A stretch of DNA of 52,334 nt from NCBI GenBank assembly GCA_003562075.1, contig PWWP01000255.1, forward strand, positions 1 through 52,334, given 5' to 3'. The translations under genes were made by a program, and so were the position numbers. Positions within the stretch are counted from its first letter, which is position 1. Each line of letters begins with the position of its first letter. The stretch comes from Gemmatimonadota bacterium (GTDB lineage: Bacteria > Gemmatimonadota > Gemmatimonadetes > Longimicrobiales > Gaopeijiaceae). Below the pieces are notes generated by a model, which saw nothing but the letters and a program-made list of their open reading frames with translations, did no database searches and was not told where the DNA came from. Positions 36,866 through 49,577 of this stretch are shown here, one piece after another.

Positions 36866-37182
36866 GCCGGCTGGCCGGAGCTGCGGGGGTTTTCGCGGTT
36901 CTGGTCCTGGTCATGTTTTTCGCCCGTTGGAATGGCGGAGAGCTGGTCACCCTGAACCTGGGGTTCCGGACCTTCTACCGGGTTCCCCTGACCTTCGTGG
37001 CCTTCGGGTCCCTGATTCTTGGCATGATCGTCATGCTTCTGGCGGGGCTCCATGCCGATCTAAGGGTCCGACGCTTCCTCCGGGAACGCCTGGAGGAGGA
37101 GGACCGGGCGGAACGGCAACGAGTGGACCGGAACCAACGGGACCTCTTCGCTTCCGAGGCCTCCGAAGGAGAGGGGCCATGA
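36862..37182 (+). CDS. LapA-domain inner-membrane protein
   Basis: 106 residues with two hydrophobic helices (about 7-22 and 42-65) around a short periplasmic loop (NGGELVTLNLGFRTFYRVP), then a charged cytoplasmic tail with coiled-coil character (RRFLRERLEEEDRAERQRV). This is the layout and pattern of LapA/DUF1049 proteins, which in Escherichia coli take part in regulating LPS assembly; the role here is inferred only from pattern. GTG 36862 overlaps the miaB stop as GTGA, so it belongs to the same transcript. Confidence 0.7.
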   Translation: MSRLAGAAGVFAVLVLVMFFARWNGGELVTLNLGFRTFYRVPLTFVAFGSLILGMIVMLLAGLHADLRVRRFLRERLEEEDRAERQRVDRNQRDLFASEASEGEGP

Positions 37183-37247
37183 GGACGGACTGATGAGATG
37201 AAGCCAGCCATCTCGGGCTTGGAGGGAGCTGACCCCTGAACCCTCCG

Positions 37248-39575
37248 TTGCCCCCCATCGTCGGTCTGGCTCTGGCCTACGCCGTCGGTGTGACCCTCTC
37301 CCTCCAGGGCGTCCCCCTCCCCCTGACGCTCACCACCCTCCTCCTCCTCCTTCCGCTCATCCTCCTATCGTCCCGCCCATGGTGGTTCGGGACGCTCTGC
37401 CTGTCTCTTGCGGCTGGCGCCCTGGGTGGGGCAGGAGCCCTCCAGTTGGAAGCGGAGGACTGTCGGTTGACCCTTCCTGACGGGTGGGAGGGTTGGGTGG
37501 AAGGCCGGCCGGTGAGTCGAGTCCACCCGGTCCGTACTACGCCCTTCCGACCGGAGGAGGGGCTCCCGGGTGGGTGCAGAGGGACGGTGCGGCTCCTTCT
37601 TCCACAGGAGGACGTTCAGGTAGAAGCGGGGCGCCGGGTTCGCCTCAGGGTCCGATGGGAAGCCCGGGGGAGAGCACCGGGTGGAAGGGCTGAATGGAGT
37701 GGACGCCTCCGAGCCCTGGCTCCCCCTGAAACGGTAGTCGGTGGAGATCTCCCGGGGCGTCTCCTGGGACTCAGAGGACAGATTCAGGAGAGAATCCATC
37801 TTCTCTGGGGTTCAGAGGCGCCCATGGTGGAAGCCCTTGTCCTGGCCCGCCGGGAGCACCTTGATCCCGAGCTACGCGAGGCCTTCGCCCTGTCGGGGAC
37901 GGCCCACCTTCTGGCGATTTCCGGGTTTCACGTGGGTGTCGTTGCGGGGCTGATTCTAGGGACCCTCCGCTTCTCTGGGATGAGGCGGCGTCAGGCGGCT
38001 CTGGGGTCTGCCGCGGCCTGTTGGCTCTACGTGCTGGGGATTGGCGCCCCTGACGCTGCCGTTCGGGCGGCCCTTCTCCTGAGTCTCCTGGCCGTTTCCC
38101 GAATCCGAGGACGCCTCGTGGTTCCGGCAGGAGCATTGGCGTCGGCCTTCCTTCTTCTTCTGGTGGCGGATCCGGCAAATCTGGGGTCCATTGGTTTTCA
38201 ACTCTCCTTTGCGGGGACGGGGGGGCTGGTGCTCCTGCGGAGGCCGCTGGCGGAGGGGTTGGACCGGGCCTGGCGGCGGTGGCGAGGCCGATCCCTTGTC
38301 CGGGGGAGGAAGACGCGGGGACCCGGCGAAGGGTTGTTACGGGGAGGCGCCGATGGTCTGGTGGCTGGGACGGCTGCGACGTTGCCGACCCTCCCTCTCC
38401 TGGCCTGGCACTTCGACCGCATATCGGTTGTGGGCATTCCAGCCACGCTGGCCATTGCTCCAGTGGTGGCGGCAGCGATTCCTGGGGTGGGCGCTGTGCT
38501 CTTCCTGGATCTCCTGCCCTGGGAGGGACCGAGCCGCTTTCTTGCTGGAGGTGTGGGGCTCCTCCTCAAGCTGGTGGCGTGGGGTGTCGGGGCGGCTTCA
38601 GAACTTCCAGGGGCGTCCATCTGGGTTTCTCGTCCTGCCCTCCTGGTGGGTGGGCTGACGGGGATCCTGGTCCTTGTCGCCTTGTATGTGAGCCTTCGGG
38701 GTCGGGTTCGTCCTGGCGTCCGACGGCTTGCAGCAGGTGGCGCGGGTTCCGTGGCCCTTCTTCTCCTGCCCCTCTTCCCGGGCCCTTCAGCCCTGGAGGT
38801 CCACCTCCTGGATGTGGGACAGGGAGATGGTATCCTTCTTCGACTTCCCTCGAATCGTTGGATTGTGGTGGATGCCGGTCCCCGGGGCCCGGGCTTCGAC
38901 GCAGGGGCCGCTCGGGTGGTCCCCTATCTTCGTCGCCAAGGTGCCCGCCGGGTCGAGGCCCTGGTTCTCAGCCATCCCCACCTCGATCATGTGGGTGGGG
39001 CCCCGGCTCTACTGGAGGCGCTGCCGGTCCGGGGGATTCTGGACCCGTCACGCCCCGTTCCCTCGGGAAGCTGGCGCCAGGTGCTGGAAGTTGCGCGGAG
39101 GCAGGGCATCTCCTGGTGGCCGGCTGAAGCAGGACCCCGGGTTCGGATAGACGGTGTGGAACTGGAGATCCTCCATCCGGACTCAGCCACAGTGGCCGAT
39201 CCGGCGGTCTCAGACTGGAACGACCTTTCCATAGTCCTCCTGGTCCGCTACGGCGATGGGTCCATCCTCCTTACCGGTGATGCCTACCAGGAGGTGGAGG
39301 AGCGGGTGCTCCAGGACCTTCCAACCCAACTGTCGGTGCTGAAGGTGGGCCACCACGGGAGCCGAACCTCCACAGGCGAGGCCCTGCTGGACTGGACGCG
39401 GCCCGAAGTGGCACTCATTCCTGTGGGAGATGGGAACCGCTACGGTCACCCACATGCGCAGGTCATGAACCAATTGGACGGCCGAGGAACTCGGAGCTAT
39501 CGGTCCGACCGAGATGGAAACGTACGGGTCAGGATCTGGCTGGATGGGGCCGTCCAGGTCGAGACCCACCGATAA
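37248..39575 (+). CDS. comEC: DNA uptake channel protein ComEC/Rec2
   Basis: Inner-membrane channel for single-stranded DNA in natural transformation. Three parts are seen: N-terminal helices with a DUF4131-type OB-like domain (about 1-190); the Competence domain with multiple helices and [33 protein letters not shown]; and a C-terminal metallo-beta-lactamase-like domain with [21 protein letters not shown] (near 575-584), LTGDAYQ and VGHHGS, so the nuclease-type metal site looks intact. 775 residues. The frame opens only at 37233; a CTG at 37236 has GGAGGGAG (37221-37228) 7 nt upstream, and TTG 37248 is the first standard start. No other competence gene is in the window. Confidence 0.92.
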   Translation: MPPIVGLALAYAVGVTLSLQGVPLPLTLTTLLLLLPLILLSSRPWWFGTLCLSLAAGALGGAGALQLEAEDCRLTLPDGWEGWVEGRPVSRVHPVRTTPFRPEEGLPGGCRGTVRLLLPQEDVQVEAGRRVRLRVRWEARGRAPGGRAEWSGRLRALAPPETVVGGDLPGRLLGLRGQIQERIHLLWGSEAPMVEALVLARREHLDPELREAFALSGTAHLLAISGFHVGVVAGLILGTLRFSGMRRRQAALGSAAACWLYVLGIGAPDAAVRAALLLSLLAVSRIRGRLVVPAGALASAFLLLLVADPANLGSIGFQLSFAGTGGLVLLRRPLAEGLDRAWRRWRGRSLVRGRKTRGPGEGLLRGGADGLVAGTAATLPTLPLLAWHFDRISVVGIPATLAIAPVVAAAIPGVGAVLFLDLLPWEGPSRFLAGGVGLLLKLVAWGVGAASELPGASIWVSRPALLVGGLTGILVLVALYVSLRGRVRPGVRRLAAGGAGSVALLLLPLFPGPSALEVHLLDVGQGDGILLRLPSNRWIVVDAGPRGPGFDAGAARVVPYLRRQGARRVEALVLSHPHLDHVGGAPALLEALPVRGILDPSRPVPSGSWRQVLEVARRQGISWWPAEAGPRVRIDGVELEILHPDSATVADPAVSDWNDLSIVLLVRYGDGSILLTGDAYQEVEERVLQDLPTQLSVLKVGHHGSRTSTGEALLDWTRPEVALIPVGDGNRYGHPHAQVMNQLDGRGTRSYRSDRDGNVRVRIWLDGAVQVETHR

Positions 39576-39579
39576 AGGG

Positions 39580-39607
39580 CCTCCCCTTCCCTCAGGCTCG
39601 GGGGAGG
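39580..39607 (+). terminator. Hairpin after comEC
   Basis: CCTCCCC (39580-39586) pairs with GGGGAGG (39601-39607) around a 14-nt loop, 4 nt after the comEC stop. No T-run follows directly. Alternative pairings within the C- and G-runs are possible, so the exact stem is uncertain. Confidence 0.4.
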
Positions 39608-39715
39608 GGGTACGTTCAATCCTCCGGCGCTGAATTGAGCCGGTGGACCTCAACTACCGTCATCATCCTACCTTCGAAAGCGTTCCACACCCTGACCTCC
39701 CACCCACCGAGAACG

Positions 39716-40714
39716 ATGACCGATACGCATATCGTCACGATTGATCGTCACATCATCGATGAAGAACGGAATCGCCCTGGCGCGTCAGGTGCCTTCAGCA
39801 ACCTTCTCACCGATATTGCCCTGGCGGCCAAGGTCATCTCCAGGCAGGTGAATATGGCTGGATTGGTGGATATCCTGGGTCGGGTGGGACACCGGAACGT
39901 CCAGGGGGAGCCGGTCCAGAAACTGGACGTCTTTGCCCAGGATGTCATCTATCGGGCAATGGATCACACCGGTCACCTCTGCTGCATGGTTTCGGAGGAA
40001 CTGGAGGACTGGGTCCCGATCCCCGAGAAGTTCCCAGCCGGAGAATACATCCTCCTCTTCGACCCACTGGATGGCTCCTCCAACATCGATGTCAATGTCT
40101 CCATCGGAACCATCTTCTCCCTCCAGCGGAAGGTGACGGAGCACGAGCGAGGGAGCTTGGAAGACTGCCTCCAGCCGGGTCGTCGACAACTTGCTGCCGG
40201 ATACGTGGTCTACGGGTCCTCCACCATGCTGGTCTACACCACCGGGCGGGGAGTCCACGGGTTCACTCTGGACCCTTCCATTGGAGAGTTCATCCTGAGC
40301 CATGAAGACATCCGGATTCCTCAGCCACCCAGTCGCTATTACTCGGTGAATGAGGCTTATGCCTCCCGCTGGAGTCCTGGAATGCAGCGGCTGGTCGAGG
40401 ACCTGAAGAGATCCAGAGGCGGGGAATTCTCTTCCCGCTATATCGGCTCGCTCGTGGCAGACTTCCACCGAACTCTTCTTCGGGGTGGAATCTTCATGTA
40501 CCCCGGTGATCAAAAGCATCCGTCTGGAAAGCTCCGACTTCTCTACGAGGCCTCTCCACTGGCCTTCATCGCTGAGGAGGCCGGGGGCCGGGCCTCTGAT
40601 GGAACGGGTGACATTCTGGACATCCAGCCGACGGAACTTCATCAGAGGACCCCTCTCTTCATCGGATCGACCGATCTCGTGGACCGGGCAGAGGAGTTCC
40701 TGGCGAACGATTAG
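39716..40714 (+). CDS. fbp: Fructose-1,6-bisphosphatase class I
   Basis: Gluconeogenic phosphatase converting fructose 1,6-bisphosphate to fructose 6-phosphate in the cytoplasm. MVSEELEDW and the metal-binding [23 protein letters not shown] signature are complete, as are [15 protein letters not shown] and [20 protein letters not shown], the sugar-phosphate site. 332 residues matches the type I enzyme (about 330). I placed the start at ATG 39716; the frame runs upstream to 39635 but the added residues are not FBPase-like. The gene is flanked by hairpins on both sides and seems monocistronic. Confidence 0.96.
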   Translation: MTDTHIVTIDRHIIDEERNRPGASGAFSNLLTDIALAAKVISRQVNMAGLVDILGRVGHRNVQGEPVQKLDVFAQDVIYRAMDHTGHLCCMVSEELEDWVPIPEKFPAGEYILLFDPLDGSSNIDVNVSIGTIFSLQRKVTEHERGSLEDCLQPGRRQLAAGYVVYGSSTMLVYTTGRGVHGFTLDPSIGEFILSHEDIRIPQPPSRYYSVNEAYASRWSPGMQRLVEDLKRSRGGEFSSRYIGSLVADFHRTLLRGGIFMYPGDQKHPSGKLRLLYEASPLAFIAEEAGGRASDGTGDILDIQPTELHQRTPLFIGSTDLVDRAEEFLAND

Positions 40715-40716
40715 AA

Positions 40717-40735
40717 GGCTCCTGTCGGAGGAGCC
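40717..40735 (+). terminator. Hairpin terminator candidate after fbp
   Basis: A perfect 7-bp stem GGCTCCT (40717-40723) with AGGAGCC (40729-40735) and a 5-nt GTCGG loop begins 3 nt after the fbp stop. It lacks a T-run but its strength and position fit a transcript end. Confidence 0.5.
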
Positions 40736-41017
40736 GGGCCACGGGCGGGCGCACTCCGGGTCTTCATGGTAGCCGCGCCCAATGCCTGGTCCTCCTCGAG
40801 CTGGCCCGTTCCAGTTCGTCCACGGCCAATGAGGGGATCCCGGCAACGGACTCAGAAATCTGAGGGGCCTGGAAAACCATGAGGTGAGAGCCAGATAAGA
40901 AGGCCCTCTCCTGGGTCGCCCTCCAGGGATTGCGGCGGACCCACGGCATGGCACCCATCTTGCTTCTTGGGTACATGGTTTCCTCTGTTGGATCCCCTTA
41001 CGAATGTAGGTCCGTAC
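40736..41017. other. Intergenic region with inverted repeats before the large lipoprotein
   Basis: No gene is seen. CTCAGA-AA-TCTGAG (40851-40864) is a perfect 6-2-6 inverted repeat, operator-like. GAGGGGCCT (40862-40870) can pair, with one bulged G, with AGGCCCTC (40901-40908) to make a longer-range stem. No clear sigma-70-type promoter was found at standard spacing. Confidence 0.4.
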
Positions 41018-43990
41018 GTGTATCACCCCCGGACAATCCAATGGCCAACCTCGGTCCAACTGCCAAGTTCGGTCAGGGCGGGGATCGTGGCTCTCCTGGC
41101 TGCACTCCTTGGGCTGGGCTTGGCGGCTTGCGATGACAGCACTTCCCCGGCTCCCACGGGTGAGGTGCGGGGGATCGTGATGGTGGAAGGGACAGGCCTC
41201 TCCGGCGTGACGGTGGAGTTGAGTGGAGAGACGACCCGAGAGACGGTCACCGACGAGAGCGGACGGTTCGGTTTCGACGAGGTTTCTCCTGGAGCCTACG
41301 TGGTCAGCATCCGGGGCCAGCCCTCGGACGCATCATTCTCTTCCACATCCCGAACGGCAGTCATCGCTCGCGAGTCGGGGGGGCGCACGGTCACCCTCGA
41401 TTTCCTGGGAAGCTACATTCGGACCTCGTCCATCCGTGGGGCCGTGAACTCCCGGGACCGGGGTCTGGCTGGAGTGACCGTCCGGCTGGAGGGACGGGAT
41501 ACCGCAATAGCCACCACCGACAGCCAGGGGCGCTACAGCTTTGCGGGTCTCCGTCGGGGCAGCTACGAGGTGGAGATCTCTGGCTATCCCGCCAATGTCA
41601 GCTTCTCCGTTACCCGAACGGAGGTCCTTGTAGAGACAGGGGAGACGGCCAACATCAGCTTCGACGGGGACCCTGAACTGACAGCCTCCGTCGTCATCTC
41701 CAGTTTGCGGCGACAGCTTCAGGACGGTGGGACCGTGTCCGTCGATGCCCATGACCTCCGAGGTGTGGTGGAGGTGGAACTCACCGTGGACCGGGGTGAC
41801 GACACTCCGGAATCGGTGGAGTTGCTCCTGGGCGACGAGGTGGTCGGGCGCCAGGACTTCAACCCCGATGGTTCTCCGTTGGCGGTGTCGGAAAGCGGGG
41901 ACACTCCACCTGTGGGCCAGTGGGAAGAGGCTCCCGACGGCTCATCCTTCAGCCTCACATTCACGGTTGCTACGGACGAATTCAGCCAGATCACAGGACA
42001 GCCCCGGTTCATGAACGGCGAGCGCACCCTTCGGGCCCGACTCTCCACCCGGGAAGGAGGCCCTGCGGTGTGGACCTCGACCGTGCCTGTCTACCTGAAT
42101 AACCGGGATACCTTTGTGGGTCGGGTCGACGCCCAGAAAGGACCTGTGGCCGGCCCGGAGGGAGAGGAATGGATAGGCGGAACCCTGACTCTTCTGGTCT
42201 CGCCCATCATCTACAATGAGGGGCGCCAGGTGGAGTCCCTCACCGTGGAGATCCGGCGAAGTGGAGGGGCGCCCCTACGAACCCGGATGGTGGAGGGTGG
42301 AGGGCCTTTCCAGCTTTCTTTCTCCGGTTCAGGGGATCCCACCGACGGGAATGTTGTGGGATACCAGACGCCCAGGGGCGCCACGGATGAGTTCAGAGTT
42401 CGGGAGGCCCGATACACCGACGGGGGAAGCGTTCCGGGGATGCCGATCTCCCTTTCGGACGGATGGCGAATCGACAACGCTCCTCCTCCCGACGCTGAAT
42501 TCCGCTTGCCACGGCAGGGGGATCAGGCGTCCTGCTGTCTGGGGAACTGGATCGGAGCGGATTTCTGGTTCTCCGAGGCCTTCGTCCCAGGTCAAGACGC
42601 GGGAGTGGGTGGGGGAGGGGTTAGCTTCCACGTGGGTGGCGCCGAACTTACCAACACCGAGCTGGCGGCGACGCCGGAGGTAGAGGTAGGAGGAGACGTT
42701 GACCCATCTGCCACCAACAGCACCTATGCTGCAGTGGCGGTGCAGACGGATGCCCTGGATAACCGGACCATCACCCGTCTCCAGCCTTCTCCAGGCAACA
42801 CCCTCTCCAATGAATCGGGTGGCATCTTCGGTGTGGATACCGTGGGTCCCGACCTGCGATTCACCGCTGACGCCGTGCCTGCGTGGGCCGTGAATCCTCC
42901 GGACGGATCCCGGTGGGCCCTTCGGGCTGAGGACCGGGAGAGCGGCTTTGGGAGTTCCCCTGCCCGGGTCACTCTTCGGAGGGTCGTCCCGGGGCTGGAC
43001 GGACAGGCAGCCTGTCCCTTTCCGGGAACCGAGGATTGTGCTCCGGCTCCTGACGCTCTGAGCCGAGACGTTCCTTTGTCAGGGTCAGGGTACTTCCGCT
43101 ACCAGGCACGGGTTCTGGATCGTGCAGGGAACCCATCGGTGCAACTCACGCGCTGGATTCTACGAGATGAACAGCCACCTCAGGTGGAAGGGGTCGTGGC
43201 TCCCTCCCAGGTCCAGGGAGGAGAGTCGCTGAGTGTGGAGGCTCCGGTCCAGGATGACGTGGACTTGCACCGGGCGGATCTTGCTTTTTCCTATGGTGGA
43301 TCGGAACCCGGAGCCGGCGTGGCCATCGCCCTGGCACCGGCGGATCGGATGGGGACCCCCTTTGACGGAAGTCCCATCGCCACCGCCACCGCCCGGTGGA
43401 GCGTTCCAGGGATCCCTTTGCTTGAAACGACTCTTGCCAGTGGAGCGCCTTCCGGAATCCTCCTTGACGTGGAGGCAGCAGAGGTGACGGTCCACGATGC
43501 TGCCGGTCACATGGCCAGGGCTCAGGCGGAGCTTGGCCCGGCACAGGGCGTCTCAGGCCGGAGCTTCTCAGAAGCTGAACGGGGCCAGGAAGGAGGAATC
43601 CAGCGGTGGAATGCAGGATCCCAGGAAAGCACCGTGTGCGCAGAATCCAGATTTGAGGCGGAGGAGCCATGTCCTCCTCATCTCCGGTCTGTCAGCCTGG
43701 AGGCGTCTGCATTCGGTGAAGGTGGAGCCCTTGAGAGCCCCTTCCAGGAGGTTCATTTCCTGGCCATTCTGAGCGATGGTGTGCGATGGCTGGGAATGGT
43801 GGACGGAGGGGGAGGGCTCCAGGTCGATGACGTTGGCCAGGAGGGAAGGGAGTGGCGGTGGACGCTGGATTGGGAGCCGGAGGCTGGCTTCCCCGCCGGG
43901 AGCTATCCCGTGGTGGTGCTGGGATTGGACGAGGACGGGAACGCTCTCCTTTCAGGCGAGTCGTCCCCGGTTACGGTGACGGGAGGTTGA
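41018..43990 (+). CDS. Large surface lipoprotein with carboxypeptidase-regulatory-like repeats
   Basis: 990 residues. The signal peptide ends LLGLGLAAC (lipobox Cys 38), followed by DDSTSPAPTG, a linker style common in Gemmatimonadota lipoproteins. Two tandem beta-sandwich repeats follow: GVTVELSGE...TDESGRFGFDEVSPGAYVVSI and GVTVRLEGR...TDSQGRYSFAGLRRGSYEVEI (about 48-135 and 136-218), of the carboxypeptidase-regulatory/SdrD-B type. The rest is Ig-like beta modules with no enzyme motif; paired Cys occur in QASCCLGN, AACPFPGTEDCAP and VCAES...EPCPP. Probably a surface adhesin or scaffold. GTG 41018 (AGG 7 nt upstream) is my choice; a TTG at 40967 is also in frame. Its 3' end overlaps add by 20 bp. 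Confidence 0.7.
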   Translation: MYHPRTIQWPTSVQLPSSVRAGIVALLAALLGLGLAACDDSTSPAPTGEVRGIVMVEGTGLSGVTVELSGETTRETVTDESGRFGFDEVSPGAYVVSIRGQPSDASFSSTSRTAVIARESGGRTVTLDFLGSYIRTSSIRGAVNSRDRGLAGVTVRLEGRDTAIATTDSQGRYSFAGLRRGSYEVEISGYPANVSFSVTRTEVLVETGETANISFDGDPELTASVVISSLRRQLQDGGTVSVDAHDLRGVVEVELTVDRGDDTPESVELLLGDEVVGRQDFNPDGSPLAVSESGDTPPVGQWEEAPDGSSFSLTFTVATDEFSQITGQPRFMNGERTLRARLSTREGGPAVWTSTVPVYLNNRDTFVGRVDAQKGPVAGPEGEEWIGGTLTLLVSPIIYNEGRQVESLTVEIRRSGGAPLRTRMVEGGGPFQLSFSGSGDPTDGNVVGYQTPRGATDEFRVREARYTDGGSVPGMPISLSDGWRIDNAPPPDAEFRLPRQGDQASCCLGNWIGADFWFSEAFVPGQDAGVGGGGVSFHVGGAELTNTELAATPEVEVGGDVDPSATNSTYAAVAVQTDALDNRTITRLQPSPGNTLSNESGGIFGVDTVGPDLRFTADAVPAWAVNPPDGSRWALRAEDRESGFGSSPARVTLRRVVPGLDGQAACPFPGTEDCAPAPDALSRDVPLSGSGYFRYQARVLDRAGNPSVQLTRWILRDEQPPQVEGVVAPSQVQGGESLSVEAPVQDDVDLHRADLAFSYGGSEPGAGVAIALAPADRMGTPFDGSPIATATARWSVPGIPLLETTLASGAPSGILLDVEAAEVTVHDAAGHMARAQAELGPAQGVSGRSFSEAERGQEGGIQRWNAGSQESTVCAESRFEAEEPCPPHLRSVSLEASAFGEGGALESPFQEVHFLAILSDGVRWLGMVDGGGGLQVDDVGQEGREWRWTLDWEPEAGFPAGSYPVVVLGLDEDGNALLSGESSPVTVTGG

Positions 43991-45014
43991 GCACCCGGAC
44001 TTCAGCCTCGAAGGCTGAGAGCAGGGAGGACTTCTCCGACTCGGGGAGGAACGCCGCCCGGAACCCCTCCCGGGCCATGCGAACCAGTTCGTCCCATCCC
44101 AGCCCGAGGTGCTGGTGGGCTTGCCAGTATTCGTCCACGGACGTCGTCCCTGAAATGAGCCGGTTATCAGTGCAGAGGGTGATCGGGATGCCCAACGCCA
44201 CGTAACGGCCCGCCGGATGCTGAGCCAGGGACGGCACCGCTCGAGTCTGGACATTGGATGTGAGGCAGACCTCCAGCGGGATTCCTGCGGTCCGGAATAT
44301 CTCTTCCAACTCCCTGTCTTCGTGCAGGCGAGTGCCGTGCCCGATCCGTTGAGCTCCACACCGCTCGACGGCGTCTCGGATGGACTCTGGACCCCAGGCC
44401 TCCCCGGCGTGGAGGGTCACCCCCAGTCCGTTCTCCCGGGCCAGCTCGATGGCTTCCAGGTGGTGGTGAGCCGGATAGCCGGCCTCGGGCCCGGCCAGGT
44501 CGAAGCCCACGACCCCTTCGTCCTTGAAATCCACTGCGACCCGGGCGATCCGGAGCGACAATGATGGGTCTGTGTTTCGAAGGCCGCAGAGGATGATCCG
44601 TCCCTGGATCCCTGTGGCTGCCATCCCTGCACTCAGTCCCTGGAGGGGGGCTTCCACCGCCTCGACGAGTGAGAGATCCCCCTGGGTGTTGAGGGCTGGG
44701 CAGTAGCGCACCTCCACGTATCGAACCCCCTCGGCCGCATGGTCTTCCACCAGTTCCCGGGTGATCCGATGGAGGGCAGGGGCGGACTGCATGACGGACA
44801 GGGTCCACTCGAAGCGCCGGAGGTAATCCACCAGGTCAGTGGCATGGCTGGCTCGCATGGCCAGGGCCAGTTGGTCCGGATCTTCGGCGGGGAGCGAGAC
44901 TCCCCCTTCCCGGGCCAGCTCCAGCATGGTCTCTGCTCGAAGGGAGCCGTCCAGATGGACGTGCAGTTCGGCCCTGGGGAGGGCTTGTATGGTGTCACGC
45001 GTGGCGGTGGTCAC
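43971..45014 (-). CDS. add: Adenosine deaminase
   Basis: Zinc amidohydrolase converting adenosine to inosine in purine salvage. ELHVHLDGSLR gives the first two His ligands, LHAGEAWGP the third His and catalytic Glu, RIGHGTRL the general-acid region, and LCTDNRLIS the last Asp ligand; this TDNR form, rather than TDDP, is as I recall it in actinobacterial enzymes. 347 residues. The ATG at 45014 is the first in frame. It is the last gene of the purine operon, 18 bp after purF, so de novo synthesis and salvage are probably co-expressed. The stop lies inside the opposing lipoprotein gene. Confidence 0.9.
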   Translation of the reverse strand: MTTATRDTIQALPRAELHVHLDGSLRAETMLELAREGGVSLPAEDPDQLALAMRASHATDLVDYLRRFEWTLSVMQSAPALHRITRELVEDHAAEGVRYVEVRYCPALNTQGDLSLVEAVEAPLQGLSAGMAATGIQGRIILCGLRNTDPSLSLRIARVAVDFKDEGVVGFDLAGPEAGYPAHHHLEAIELARENGLGVTLHAGEAWGPESIRDAVERCGAQRIGHGTRLHEDRELEEIFRTAGIPLEVCLTSNVQTRAVPSLAQHPAGRYVALGIPITLCTDNRLISGTTSVDEYWQAHQHLGLGWDELVRMAREGFRAAFLPESEKSSLLSAFEAEVRVLNLPSP

Positions 45015-45032
45015 GGCAGTGCCCGTCCCCCT

Positions 45033-46530
45033 TCAGCAGCCCAGTGGATTCTCCAGGGAGGTATGTCCCCGTTCCACATCCACCAGGGGAGCCCTGTAGT
45101 CGCCGGAGAAGCAGGCATCACAGAACGGTCCGTGGTCTTCTACCGCGTCCAGCATTCCTTCCAACGAAAGGTACCCCATGGAGTCTACGCCCAGCATGTC
45201 AGCGATCTCCTGGACGGAGTGGGACGAGCCCAGGAGTTCTTCCTTGGAGGGCATGTCGATGCCGTAGAAGCAGGGGAACTTGACCGGGGGGCTGGCGATC
45301 CGGAAATGGACCTCCTTGGCACCGGCCTGACGGAGGAACTTCACCAGGGAGGTGGAGGTGGTCCCCCGGACCAGCGAATCATCCACCACGATGACCCGCT
45401 TTCCCTCCACCACTTCCTTCACTGGGTTGTACTTGATTCTCGCTCCGAAGTCCCGGTCGGCCTGAGAGGGCTTGATGAAGGTCCTGCCCACGTAGTGGTT
45501 CCGGAGCAGGCCGAGTTCGTAGGCGACGCCGCTCTCTTCGGCGTATCCCAGGGCTGCCGAGTTGGCGGAATCGGGCACAGCGAAGACACAGTCGGCCTCT
45601 GCCGGGTGTTCCCGGGCGAGCTGACGGCCGAACGCCCGCCGTGCCCGATCCACGCTGGCTCCCCAGATCCGGGAGTCGGGACGGGCAAAGTAGACCAACT
45701 CGAAAACGCAGGGAGCCGGTCGGGGGACGGGTGGAAGGCTCCTGAGAGGTTCGATTTCCGAGCCACGTAGCTTGAGGACCTCACCGGGTTGGATGTCTCG
45801 GATGAACTCGGCGTCGATGATATCCAGAGCACATGTCTCGGATGCGACCACCAGACCACCGTCTTTCCGACCCAGGACCAGGGGCCGGAACCCTCGAGGG
45901 TCAACGGCGGCATAGAGTGTGTTCCCCACCGAGATGACCACCGAGAAGGCACCTTCCAGATGGGTCAGGGCATCATCGATCTGGGCTTCCACGGTGTCGT
46001 GGCGAGACCGGGCGATGAGATGGACCATCACCTCGGAGTCGGAGGTGGCCTGGAAGATGGCTCCTTCTTCTACGAGGCGATTCCGGAGCTCTTGCGCATT
46101 GGTCAGATTCCCGTTGTGGGCAATGCAGAGATCACCCTGCGAATATCGGACGACAATGGGCTGGGCGTTCTGCGATCGACTCCCACCGGCAGTGGAGTAG
46201 CGGACGTGGCCCACAGCCGTGTCTCCCTGGAGGGATTCCAGGTCCTGAGCCGAGAAGACATCGGAAACCAAGCCCGTACCCTTCCGGACCGACGCTGAGC
46301 CGTCAGCGTCCAGGGCACAGATCCCCGCCGATTCCTGTCCCCGGTGCTGGAGCGCGTAGAGTCCCAGGAAGGTGGCTTCAGCCGCCTGCTCCACCCCAGT
46401 GACGGCGAAGACCCCGCACTCCTCCCGGGGAAGGGCGTCCAGGGAGGACGAAAGGATGTCCTCTGGTCGAGCGTTGGACTGGACTCCCTCCTGCGAGTCC
46501 CGTCCAATCGATGTACCCAGGACAGGAAGA

Positions 46531-46538
<8 letters not shown>
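45033..46538 (-). CDS. purF: Amidophosphoribosyltransferase PurF
   Basis: First committed step of purine synthesis: PRPP plus glutamine to phosphoribosylamine. The Ntn-hydrolase domain begins at the predicted nucleophile C41 (EECGVFAV); [11 protein letters not shown] and HNGNLTN follow. The PRPP site [14 protein letters not shown] is intact. Cysteines at [22 protein letters not shown] and CDACFSGDY match the [4Fe-4S] ligands of the Bacillus-type enzyme. ATG 46538 has AAGGAG 6 nt upstream; it implies a 40-residue propeptide, long compared with 11 in Bacillus. 501 residues. It overlaps the purL end by 8 bp. Confidence 0.95.
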
Positions 46539-48872
<2,334 letters not shown>

Positions 48873-48876
<4 letters not shown>

Positions 48877-49577
48877 GAGCTGACTCCAGCGGACAGGTGG
48901 TCGAGAAGTGAGTGGAAGATACCCAGGCCGTCGGTAGAGCCCAGGAGAGGTTCCACAGACCGCTCCGGATGGGGCATCATCCCCATGACATTCCGTGCCG
49001 GATTCACGATTCCGGCGATGTGGTGTGCCGACCCGTTGGGGTTGGCTTCCGGGGTAAGTTCACCAGAGGCGGTCGCATACCGGAAGACGATCCGATCCTC
49101 GCCCTCCAACTCGGCCAGGACCTCTGGGGAGGCATGGTAGTTCCCTTCGCCGTGGGCGATGGGAATCTGGAGGATCTGCCCCTTCTCGTATTGGGAGGTG
49201 AAGGGCGTGGCCGTGGTTTCCACCCGGAGGTGGACGGGATGGCTCCTGAAGCGGAGGGTCCGGTTCCGGAGCAGTGCGCCTGGCAACAGACCCGCTTCAC
49301 ATAGGACCTGGAAGCCATTGCAGATGCCCAGGACGGGCCCACCCTCCCGGGCGAATTCCATCACGGCTTCCATGATGGGAGAAAAGCGAGCAATGGCTCC
49401 TGCCCGAAGGTAATCTCCGTAGGAGAATCCTCCCGGGAGGATGACTGCCGACACATCGCCCAGGGACTCCTCGCGGTGCCACCGGAATTCAGGGGTGACC
49501 CCGTCCAAAAGCTTGAGGGCCCGGTAGCAGTCGTGATCGCAGTTGGATCCGGGGAAGGTGACGACGGCGATCTTCAT
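48873..49577 (-). CDS. purQ: FGAM synthase glutamine amidotransferase subunit PurQ
   Basis: Class I glutaminase that feeds ammonia to PurL. Catalytic Cys is in [15 protein letters not shown]; the His/Glu pair is in [13 protein letters not shown]; the start [20 protein letters not shown] is typical. 234 residues. ATG 49577 overlaps the purS stop as ATGA and is preceded by a GGAGGAGGAGGAAGG stretch, a very strong ribosome site that lies inside purS. The frame extends upstream but only into Gly/Arg-rich sequence in the purS overlap. Confidence 0.97.
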
